From Solirubrobacteraceae bacterium (GTDB lineage Bacteria; Actinomycetota; Thermoleophilia; Solirubrobacterales; Solirubrobacteraceae), in contig JASLHP010000105.1 of NCBI GenBank assembly GCA_030149625.1, positions 1 through 5,805 of the forward strand: a stretch of 5,805 nt of DNA. Reading direction: 5' to 3'. Within the stretch, counting starts at the first letter, position 1, and each line of letters begins with the position of its first letter. The translations under genes were made by a program, and so were the position numbers. Under the pieces are notes generated by a model, which had not been told where the DNA came from, made no database searches, and worked only from the letters and a program-made list of their open reading frames with translations. Positions 1 to 5,805 of this stretch are shown piece after piece.

Positions 1-168
1 CCCGCCGCGGGCGCGTCGCCTCGCGCGTACGAGTGAGCGCCCGCCGCGGGCGCGTCGCTTCGCGCGCGGAGGCGCGTCGCCTCGCGCGTGGAGGCGCATC
101 GCTTCGCGCGCGGGCTAGCTCAGGTCGCCTCGCGCGCGGGCTCGCTCAGACCCGCGTGGCTTGCTCAG
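1..168. repeat. Degenerate GC-rich tandem repeats downstream of the minus-strand unit
   Basis: Several repeat periods are nested here. A 19-base block beginning CCCGCCGCGGGC occurs at 1-19 and again at 40-58 (period 39). A 22-base unit beginning GGCGCGTCGC lies in direct tandem at 49-70, 71-92 and 93-114, with a related copy at 10-31. The right half has a 26-base period: 98-123 and 124-149 match at 23 of 26 positions. Each ends in CTNGCTCAG, and a third CTNGCTCAG at 160-168 overlaps the stop codon of the small secreted protein. There are no unique spacers between units and no convincing gene on either strand. The block extends beyond the left edge of the window, so its full size is unknown. 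It may have arisen by slippage or act in transcription termination; no function can be read from sequence alone. Confidence 0.75.
134..157 (-). terminator. Possible hairpin terminator after the small secreted protein gene
   Basis: On the minus strand, just after the TGA stop at 167-165, CGCGGG and CCCGCG form a six-base all-GC stem (plus-strand 135-140 with 151-156) around a 10-base loop. No run of U follows. GC-rich genomes often use hairpins without a U-tract, but the repeats here offer many alternative foldings, so this is a weak call. Confidence 0.3.
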
Positions 169-536
169 GCCTTCTTCATCGCGTGCGCGTCGAGGATCGC
201 GGCGCGCGGGCACGAGTCCTTGATCTTCCTGAACGTCAGCGAGGAGCCGGAGAGCTTGTATTCGTAGATGCCCGCCGACTTGCACGAGGACGAGGGACCG
301 TAGACCGTGATCTTCGAGCCCGACAGCGAGTACGTGCCGTGGCCGGTGATGCCGTACGGAGCCTCCAGCGCGAAGTGGCCCGGGGTGAAGGTGATGTGGT
401 AGGTGCCGTTGAGGCTGCCGGCCGTCTTCACGGTCGTCACATACGTGCCCGACAGCGAGCCTGACGCCATCGCCAGCGTCGCGGGGGCCGCGGCGAGGAT
501 CAATGCGAGTGCGGTGACGCGACGGAGCTGCTTCAT
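165..536 (-). CDS. Small secreted beta-rich (lipocalin-like) protein
   Basis: This encodes 123 residues. The N-terminus is a clear export signal: positively charged MKQLRR, a hydrophobic stretch at about 7-22, and a plausible signal peptidase site after Ala24 (A-M-A). The mature part is rich in Gly, Ser, Thr and Tyr in short alternating strands, with the motif GSLxGTY at 26-32 and 40-46 and related G-T-Y or G-x-Y turns at 67-69 and 89-91. Two cysteines, Cys85 and Cys109, could form a disulfide after export. The pattern of C, G-x-Y, S-G-x-x-L-T-F, then D-x-C-x-x-R-A near the C-terminus resembles small lipocalin-like extracellular proteins I recall from actinobacteria, but I cannot assign a family or ligand. 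The ATG is supported by a GGAGGG site 9 bases upstream. It overlaps the carboxyltransferase stop by ATGA, so the two are probably cotranscribed and translationally coupled. Exported protein: confident; function: unknown. Confidence 0.8.
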   Translation of the reverse strand: MKQLRRVTALALILAAAPATLAMASGSLSGTYVTTVKTAGSLNGTYHITFTPGHFALEAPYGITGHGTYSLSGSKITVYGPSSSCKSAGIYEYKLSGSSLTFRKIKDSCPRAAILDAHAMKKA

Positions 537-2056
537 GGCTGTAGTCCCTCCGGGGCGGTTATTAGTCGGTAGCTGTTGTTCAGGGCGCCCGCAGGCCGCG
601 AGGCTTGCGACGGCGCACCGGCACCGTCGCGATCGCTCGGTGCCCGCATGGCCTGCCCGCCCCACTCCGGGGCCGCGGCCTCTTGCAAACGTAGCGAACA
701 CGCCACACGCTCGCGAGTTTCGGTGGGATCGATGACGGCATCGACCGCGCCGGAGCAGACCGCGGCTTCGGGCGACAGGCTCTGCTCCGCGTAGCCACGC
801 ACGAGGCGGTCGCGGAGCGCCGCGGCGCCGGCCGCGAGCAGCCGCCGGCGGTGGATGATCTCCACCGCGGCCAGCGAGCTCATGATCCCGACTTCCGCCT
901 GTGGCCAGCAGAACGACGCGTCCGCGCCGAGGTCCTTGGAGTTCATCGTGATGAACGCGCCGCCGAAGGCCTTGCGCAAGATCACCGTGACCCGCGGCGA
1001 GCGCGCCGCGGCGAACGCCCGCACCAGTTCGGCGCCATGGCTGATCACGCCGGCGGTCTCCTGCCGGCTCCCGGGCATGAAACCCGGCGTGTCCACCAGC
1101 ACGAGCATCGGGATTCCGAAATCTGCGCACGTGCGGACGAACTTCGCTCCCTTTCGCGACGCTTCGACGTCGATGATGCCACCGCGGTAGCGAGCCTGGT
1201 TGGCGATCACGGCGATCGCGTGCCCTTCGAGCCGGGCGAAGCCGACGACCATGTTGCGTGCCCACAGCTCCGAGACCTCGCGGAAGTGTCCGCCGTCCAC
1301 CAGCCGCCTGATCACGTCTCTGACGTCGTAGTAGCTGCGGCTGCGCTCCGGCAGCACGCCGGCAGGATCCTCTCCGGTCGCGGGTTCCGCGGCCGCGACC
1401 GGCAGCGCCTCGGACGCGTTCTGCGGCAGATAGCCGAGCAGCTCGCGCAGCAGCGCGACGGCGCTCTCGTCGTCACTCGCCACGAAGTCGCAGACGCCGT
1501 TGCGCGCGTGCACGCCGGCACCGCCGAGCGCGGACGCCGTCACGGCCTCGCCGAGCGCCAGCTCGACGATCCGCGGGCCTGTCAGGAACATCGAGGCCTT
1601 GGCGGTCATCATCACGAAATCGGTGAGCGCCGGCGAATAGCAGCCGCCGCCCGCGGATGTGCCGGTGATCACGGAGATCTGCGGCGCGCGGCCGGACAGC
1701 GCGACGTTCTCGGAGAAGATCCGCCCAAAACCGCCGAGCGCGGCCGCTCCCTCCTGCAGACGCGCGCCGCCGGACTCGACGAAGCCGACCACCGGAACCC
1801 CCGCGCGGCGGCTCTGGCGCAGCGCCTCGACGATCACCTCGGCCTCGGCGACACCCACCGATCCGCCCGCGATCGAGGAGTCCTGCGCGTAACAGACGAT
1901 CGGACGCCCTGCGACACGACCCCACGCGGCGTACACGCCGACCTCCCGATCGTCGAACGCCGACGGCGAGTCCAGAGGCTCGAGGCTCCGCGAATCGCAC
2001 AGCCACTCGAGTCGCTGCTGCGGAAGCGGACGGTCCAGTTGCGACAGCGACAGCAA
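533..2056 (-). CDS. Acyl-CoA carboxylase carboxyltransferase (beta) subunit, AccD/PccB family
   Basis: The protein transfers CO2 from biotin to an acyl-CoA, giving malonyl-CoA or methylmalonyl-CoA in the cytoplasm, together with a biotin carboxylase/carrier subunit not seen here. Numbering is from TTG at 2056 (507 residues). Two crotonase-like lobes are present. The first carries G-G-S-V-G, ESGGARLQEG and the GTSAGGG oxyanion loop (132-138). The second carries VDTPGFMPG, the HGAELVRAFA helix and RKAFGGAFITMNS. Ile369, in GGAFI, aligns with the residue that separates actinobacterial acetyl-CoA (Ile) from propionyl-CoA (Asp) enzymes, so acetyl-CoA use is favoured. No zinc finger is present, unlike E. 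coli AccD. Start choice is uncertain: the frame stays open to another TTG at 2119, but that places a good promoter and a dyad inside the gene, while 2056 gives the usual family length. Neither start has a Shine-Dalgarno site. It is divergent from the lipid synthase, a natural consumer of its product. Confidence 0.92.
   Translation of the reverse strand: MLSLSQLDRPLPQQRLEWLCDSRSLEPLDSPSAFDDREVGVYAAWGRVAGRPIVCYAQDSSIAGGSVGVAEAEVIVEALRQSRRAGVPVVGFVESGGARLQEGAAALGGFGRIFSENVALSGRAPQISVITGTSAGGGCYSPALTDFVMMTAKASMFLTGPRIVELALGEAVTASALGGAGVHARNGVCDFVASDDESAVALLRELLGYLPQNASEALPVAAAEPATGEDPAGVLPERSRSYYDVRDVIRRLVDGGHFREVSELWARNMVVGFARLEGHAIAVIANQARYRGGIIDVEASRKGAKFVRTCADFGIPMLVLVDTPGFMPGSRQETAGVISHGAELVRAFAAARSPRVTVILRKAFGGAFITMNSKDLGADASFCWPQAEVGIMSSLAAVEIIHRRRLLAAGAAALRDRLVRGYAEQSLSPEAAVCSGAVDAVIDPTETRERVACSLRLQEAAAPEWGGQAMRAPSDRDGAGAPSQASRPAGALNNSYRLITAPEGLQP
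546..551 (-). promoter_or_regulatory. Ribosome binding site of the small secreted protein, inside the carboxyltransferase 3' end
   Basis: The minus strand reads GGAGGG, then nine bases, then ATG at 536. It lies in the last codons of the carboxyltransferase and fixes the ATG at 536 rather than any upstream codon in that frame. Confidence 0.7.
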
Positions 2057-2067
2057 AGTAGCCGAGT

Positions 2068-2097
2068 AGCCTAGAGTTGCTCGCGCCGCAGGGTCAA
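2068..2097 (-). promoter_or_regulatory. Promoter of the carboxyltransferase / secreted protein unit
   Basis: On the minus strand TTGACC (2097-2092) is followed after 18 bases by TAGGCT (2073-2068), close to the housekeeping sigma consensus of high-GC bacteria. Transcription would begin at about 2061-2059, only a few bases before TTG at 2056, so the mRNA would be leaderless or nearly so. This agrees with the lack of a ribosome binding site there. Confidence 0.55.
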
Positions 2098-2099
2098 CG

Positions 2100-2124
2100 C
2101 AATCTGCACCTTTGGGCAAGATTG
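2100..2124. promoter_or_regulatory. Candidate operator: CAATCT-N13-AGATTG dyad between divergent promoters
   Basis: Perfect six-base arms (2100-2105 and 2119-2124) flank a symmetric CC-TTT-GG core centred on 2112. Arm centres are 19 bases apart, about two helical turns, as expected for a dimeric repressor or activator. The site sits directly behind the minus-strand -35 and before the plus-strand -35 candidate, where one protein could control both units. The regulator is not in the window. Confidence 0.4.
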
Positions 2125-2135
2125 GCTGTCACGGC

Positions 2136-2164
2136 TTGACTGCTCGGGTGCGAGTCCGCAAAGT
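2136..2164 (+). promoter_or_regulatory. Weak promoter candidate for the lipid synthase gene
   Basis: TTGACT at 2136-2141 is a good -35 match. The best -10 at 17-base spacing is CAAAGT (2159-2164), which matches the consensus at only three positions, so it might need an activator. Its -10 region lies within the GTCCGC repeats. Confidence 0.25.
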
Positions 2165-2178
2165 CCGCGGTCCGCAAA
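2154..2178. repeat. Three GTCCGC direct repeats upstream of the lipid synthase
   Basis: GTCCGC occurs at 2154-2159, 2163-2168 and 2170-2175. The outer two extend to GTCCGCAAA (2154-2162 and 2170-2178), with starts 16 bases apart. The repeats overlap the candidate -10 and lie 32 bases or more before the ATG. Their position suggests regulator binding, but chance repetition is possible in so GC-rich a region. Confidence 0.4.
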
Positions 2179-2209
2179 CTTCGTGCTCTAGACCGCTTCT
2201 CCAGCATAG

Positions 2210-5200
2210 ATGGAGAGCCTGAACGAGGGGCCCAGCTTGTTCGATTTCATTGTGTTGTGCCCAACCGGGTTGCCTGATGCCTCGGTACCCATCGCCGCAA
2301 GCCGCGCCGGCGCCCTTGGCGTCGTAAGCCTCGACCTCGCGGTCGACCTCGACGCGGGGCTCGCGCAACTGCACCGGCTCTGTGCGCTCGGGCACGGGCG
2401 TCGCGGCGTGCTGCTCGACAGCCGCGAGCAGCTCGACGCGGTTCTGGAGGCGTCGCCCGAGGGTCTCGACGCGGTCGTGCTCGCAAACGCGCCGCTCGAC
2501 CAGTTGAGCGGGCTTGTCGCAGCGGTGCACAACGCCGGACTGCACGCCTATGTGGTGGCTGTGAGGCTGGAGGAGGCGCTCGCCGCCGAGAGCGCACACG
2601 CCGACGCGATCATCGCCAAGGGGCATGAGACGGCCGGCTGGATCGGCGACGAAGGCGCGTTCGTGCTCACCCAGCGGCTGCTCGCCACCCTGACGACACC
2701 GGTGTTCGTGCACGGCGGCATCGGCCTGCATACGGTCGCGGCCGCCTACGTCGCGGGCGCCGCCGGAGCCGTGCTCGACGCGCAGCTGCTGCTGACACCC
2801 GAGTCGGCCCTGCCCGACGGGCTGCGCGCGATCGTCTCCGGGCTGGACGGCAGCGAGACGGCGACGCTCGGAGCCGACCTCGGTGCGCCGTTTCGGACAT
2901 ACAGCCGTCCCGACCTGCGCGGCCTGCAGCTGCTGCACGACGCTGAGCTGGAGCTCGCGCCGAGCGCCGCGGCGCTCGAGCAGTGGCGCGCGACCGTCAA
3001 GGAGCGTGTGGCGGCGCCGGCCGACGAAGCGGTGATGGCGCTCGGGCAGGACGCCGCCCTCGCCGCCGATCTGGCGGAGCGCTTCGGCAACGTCGCCGGC
3101 GTTCTCGACGCGCTGCGCGCGTCGATCGCGTCGAGCTGCGCGACGCTCGCGCACGGCAATCCGCTCGCGGAGGGCGCGGGCGTCGCGCGGTCGCACCGCA
3201 CCCGCTTTCCGATCGTGCAAGGTCCGATGACGCGCGTCAGCGACTGCGCCGAGCTCGCCGCCGCGGTCGCGGAGGGCGGCGCGCTGCCGTTCCTCGCACT
3301 CGCGCTGATGCGCGGCCCTGACGCCGACGTGCTGCTGGCACGCACCGCCGAGCTGCTCGGCGAGCGTCCGTGGGGCGTGGGCGTGCTCGGCTTCGTGCCC
3401 CAGGAGCTTCGCGCCGAGCAGCTCGCCGTCGTGCGCAAGCACCGGCCGCCGTTTGCGCTGATCGCCGGCGGACGCCCCGACCAGGCGCGCGAGCTCGAAG
3501 CCGAAGGCATCGCCACGTATCTGCACGTGCCCTCGCCGCAGCTGCTGCGCCTGTACCTGCGCGACGGCGCGCGGCGCTTCGTGTTCGAGGGTCGCGAGTG
3601 TGGCGGTCACGTCGGCCCGCGCACGAGCTTCGTGCTGTGGGACACGATGATGCGTGTCCTCTTGGAGGAGATGCCCCAGGACGCCTCGGACTGCGAGGTG
3701 CTGCTCGCCGGCGGCATCCACGACGCGCGCTCGGCGGCGATGGCCGCCGCGACGGCGGCTGGCGCGAGCGAGCGCGGCGCCAAGCTCGGCGCCCTGATGG
3801 GTACCTCCTACCTCTTCACCGAGGAGGCAACCGAGTCGGGGGCGATCACGCCGTTGTTCCAGGAGTCGGCGATCGCGGCCGTCGACACAGCCCTGCTCGA
3901 GAGCGGTCCGGGCCACGCCACTCGCTGCCTGCCCTCGCCGTTCGTCGAGCATTTCGCTGCCGAGCGCCGGCGGCTGCGCGAGAGCGGCATCGACTCCGAG
4001 GAGCTGCGCGGCGCGCTCGAGCAGCTGAACATCGGACGCCTGCGCGTCGCCTCCAAGGGGGTCGACCGCGCCGGGTCTGAGCTCGTTCCGATCGACGCCT
4101 CCGAGCAGTGGCAGCGCGGTATGTACATGATCGGCCAGATCGCCGCGCTGCGCGACAGCGTCACGACGATCGCCGAGCTGCACGACGACGTCTGCAACGG
4201 CAGCAGCGAGCTGCTCGCGGGCGTGACCGCACCCGGCCTGGAGCGAGAGGCCGTGCCGCCGCCGCCCGCGGACGTCGCGATCGTCGGACTCGGCTGCATC
4301 CTGCCCGGCGCGCCCGACGTGCAGACGCTGTGGGCGAACATCCTCGGCAAGGTGGACGCGATCGGCGAAGTGCCAGCGGAGCGCTGGGACTGGCGACGCA
4401 TGTTCGACCCCGACCCGAGCACGCGCGACAAGGTGTATTCGCGTTGGGGCGGCTTCATCGACCCGGTCGCGCTCGATCCGATGGCGCTCGGGCTGCCGCC
4501 GAAGTCGCTGGACTCGATCGAGCCGTTCCAGCTGCTCGCGCTGCTGTGCGCGCAGTCCGCGCTCGCGGACGCGGGCTACGCGACGCGACCGTTCGACCGC
4601 GAGCGCACCTCCGTGATCCTCGGAGCCGGAGGCGGCGGCGCCGACAAGTCGGTGGGCTATACGGTCCGCTCGGCAATCCCGTCGCTGCTCGGCGACGCGC
4701 ACCCGGAGCTTCAGGAGCAGCTGTTCGAGCGCCTGCCCGAGTGGACCGAGGACAGCTTCGCCGGCCTGCTGATGAACGTGGCGTCGGGGCGCATCGCCAA
4801 CCGCCTCGACTTCGGCGGCACCAACTACACCGTCGACGCCGCGTGCGCCTCCTCGCTGAGCGCGATCGGCCTCGGCGCACGCGAGCTGCAGATGGGCACC
4901 AGCGACATGGTGCTCGCGGGCGGCGTCGACGCGATCCAGAACCCGTTCGCGTATCTGTGCTTCGCCAAGACGCACGCTCTGTCCCCCACCGGCCGCTGCC
5001 GTCCGTTCGACGCGGCCGCCGACGGGATCTCGATCAGCGAGGGGTTCGCGACGGTCGTGCTCAAGCGCCTCGCCGACGCCGAGCGCGACGGCGACCGCAT
5101 CTACGCAGTGATCCGCGGTGTCGGCGCGGCGAGCGACGGGCGCGACCGCAGCCTGACGGCGCCGCGACCCGAGGGTCAGATGCGCGCGCTGCGCCGCGCC

Positions 5201-5805
5201 TACGCGCAGGCTGGTTTCTCGCCGGCGACGGTCGAGCTGGTCGAGGCGCACGGCACCGGCACCGTCGCGGGCGACGGCGCGGAGATCAAGGCGCTCAGCA
5301 CCGTCTTCCGCGAACACTCAGAGCAGCGACAGTGGTGCGCGGTCGGCTCGGTCAAGTCGATGATCGGCCACACCAAGGCGACCGCCGGCGTGGCCGGCAT
5401 CGTCAAGGCCGCGCTCGCTCTGCACCATCGCGTGCTGCCGCCGACGATCGGCGTGAGCGAGCCCAACCCGAAGGCCGACTTCCCGCAGAGCCCCTTCTAC
5501 GTCAACAGCGAGGCGCGCCCATGGCTGACGGGCGGCGCGGATCATCCGCGGCGTGCCGGCGTCAGCGCGTTCGGTTTCGGCGGCACCGACTTCCACGTCG
5601 TGCTCGAGGAGTACGTAGGCGGTTACCTCGAGCAGCCACGAGCGACGGTTTCGCGCTGGCCCGGCGAGCTGCTGCTGCTGCGAGGCACACGCAGCGAGGT
5701 GATCGCGGCGCTCGACGCGCTGGAGGCGAAGCTCGCCGCCGACGCCACGCCGACGCTCTGCGAGCTCGCGCACGAGCTCGCACTGCGCTCGCGCGAGCGT
5801 CAGCG
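2210..5805 (+). CDS. Multidomain lipid/polyketide synthase, tandem NPD-type barrels then ketosynthase (3' end outside window)
   Basis: The frame is open from ATG 2210 to the window edge, at least 1,198 codons. Residues 1-195 form a 2-nitropropane dioxygenase (NPD)-like barrel with HGGIGLHTVAAA (168-179), but Trp144 stands where the family has its active-site His. Residues 333-540 form a second barrel with PIVQGPM (334-340), ECGGH with His467, AGGI (500-503) and GTSYLF (531-536). It looks competent for FMN binding and enoyl reduction, as in PfaD and FabK. A linker with GRLRVASKG and YMIGQIAALRD leads to a ketosynthase (688-1135) with Cys879 in DAACASSL, His1014 in EAHGTGT, and Lys1049 and His1054 in KSMIGH; all catalytic residues are present. 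DAACASSL, the IEPFQLLAL segment and GFGGTDFH are typical of Pfa-like secondary-lipid synthases. Residues 1136-1198 begin the linker before an expected acyltransferase. ATG 2210 follows an in-frame TAG directly and has no ribosome site; TTG 2237, preceded by GAGGGG at 2225-2230, is a real alternative. The exact lipid product cannot be deduced. Confidence 0.93.
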   Translation, partial: MESLNEGPSLFDFIVLCPTGLPDASVPIAASRAGALGVVSLDLAVDLDAGLAQLHRLCALGHGRRGVLLDSREQLDAVLEASPEGLDAVVLANAPLDQLSGLVAAVHNAGLHAYVVAVRLEEALAAESAHADAIIAKGHETAGWIGDEGAFVLTQRLLATLTTPVFVHGGIGLHTVAAAYVAGAAGAVLDAQLLLTPESALPDGLRAIVSGLDGSETATLGADLGAPFRTYSRPDLRGLQLLHDAELELAPSAAALEQWRATVKERVAAPADEAVMALGQDAALAADLAERFGNVAGVLDALRASIASSCATLAHGNPLAEGAGVARSHRTRFPIVQGPMTRVSDCAELAAAVAEGGALPFLALALMRGPDADVLLARTAELLGERPWGVGVLGFVPQELRAEQLAVVRKHRPPFALIAGGRPDQARELEAEGIATYLHVPSPQLLRLYLRDGARRFVFEGRECGGHVGPRTSFVLWDTMMRVLLEEMPQDASDCEVLLAGGIHDARSAAMAAATAAGASERGAKLGALMGTSYLFTEEATESGAITPLFQESAIAAVDTALLESGPGHATRCLPSPFVEHFAAERRRLRESGIDSEELRGALEQLNIGRLRVASKGVDRAGSELVPIDASEQWQRGMYMIGQIAALRDSVTTIAELHDDVCNGSSELLAGVTAPGLEREAVPPPPADVAIVGLGCILPGAPDVQTLWANILGKVDAIGEVPAERWDWRRMFDPDPSTRDKVYSRWGGFIDPVALDPMALGLPPKSLDSIEPFQLLALLCAQSALADAGYATRPFDRERTSVILGAGGGGADKSVGYTVRSAIPSLLGDAHPELQEQLFERLPEWTEDSFAGLLMNVASGRIANRLDFGGTNYTVDAACASSLSAIGLGARELQMGTSDMVLAGGVDAIQNPFAYLCFAKTHALSPTGRCRPFDAAADGISISEGFATVVLKRLADAERDGDRIYAVIRGVGAASDGRDRSLTAPRPEGQMRALRRAYAQAGFSPATVELVEAHGTGTVAGDGAEIKALSTVFREHSEQRQWCAVGSVKSMIGHTKATAGVAGIVKAALALHHRVLPPTIGVSEPNPKADFPQSPFYVNSEARPWLTGGADHPRRAGVSAFGFGGTDFHVVLEEYVGGYLEQPRATVSRWPGELLLLRGTRSEVIAALDALEAKLAADATPTLCELAHELALRSRERQ

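Noticed and set aside
1..140. CRISPR array
   Set aside because: The repeats are contiguous and degenerate, with no unique spacers of regular length and no cas genes.
33..464. 143-codon open frame on the plus strand across the repeats
   Set aside because: Half of it is repeat-derived Arg/Ala sequence and the rest is antisense to the secreted protein gene; there is no ribosome site or domain.
165..1265. A longer minus-strand protein of 366 residues containing the secreted protein as its C-terminus
   Set aside because: The upstream part is a shadow of the carboxyltransferase in another frame. The internal ATG at 536 has its own ribosome site and begins a textbook signal peptide.
851..2074. 407-codon open frame on the plus strand
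   Set aside because: It lies antisense to the carboxyltransferase, whose family motifs are unmistakable. The product is rich in Arg, Asp, His and Ala with no recognisable fold.
3206..3850. A stand-alone nitronate monooxygenase gene
   Set aside because: The reading frame continues without interruption from the first barrel and into the ketosynthase, so it is a domain of one synthase. Enoyl reduction is the expected role in this context.
2129..5317. Very long open frame on the minus strand (1,062 codons)
   Set aside because: It is the antisense shadow of the synthase. The plus strand carries recognisable NPD and ketosynthase motifs, whereas the antisense product is a low-complexity Arg/Ala/Gly/Glu-rich string with no domain.

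Overview
The window is very GC-rich, with coding-strand codons ending mostly in G or C. It reads like a high-GC bacterium, most likely an actinomycete-type lineage; a Thermoleophilia/Solirubrobacter-like host is a guess from protein style only. Another high-GC phylum is not excluded. The layout is two divergent transcription units around a short control region.

Left, minus strand: an acyl-CoA carboxylase carboxyltransferase (about 533-2056) is followed, with a 4-base ATGA overlap, by a small exported beta-rich protein of 123 residues (165-536). Downstream of that unit, 1-168 is a GC-only tangle of degenerate tandem repeats with a possible hairpin terminator.

Centre (about 2057-2209): the divergent control region. 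It holds a good minus-strand promoter (TTGACC, 18 bases, TAGGCT), a dyad CAATCT-N13-AGATTG centred on 2112, a weaker plus-strand promoter candidate, and three copies of GTCCGC just upstream of the right-hand gene.

Right, plus strand: a giant multidomain gene starts at 2210 (or 2237) and runs off the window without a stop, giving at least 1,198 codons. It encodes two consecutive barrels of the 2-nitropropane dioxygenase / PfaD / FabK type, then a complete ketosynthase with an intact Cys-His-Lys-His set, then the start of the post-ketosynthase linker. The ketosynthase looks like those of polyunsaturated-fatty-acid (Pfa) and related secondary-lipid synthases rather than modular antibiotic polyketide synthases.

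The likely joint job (inference): the carboxyltransferase makes malonyl-CoA, with an Ile at the position that sets acyl-CoA specificity. The synthase uses it to build a long-chain lipid or polyketide, with enoyl reduction by the fused second barrel. The most notable points are the tandem barrels, the first of which has lost its catalytic His while the second keeps it, and the translational coupling of a secreted protein to the carboxyltransferase.
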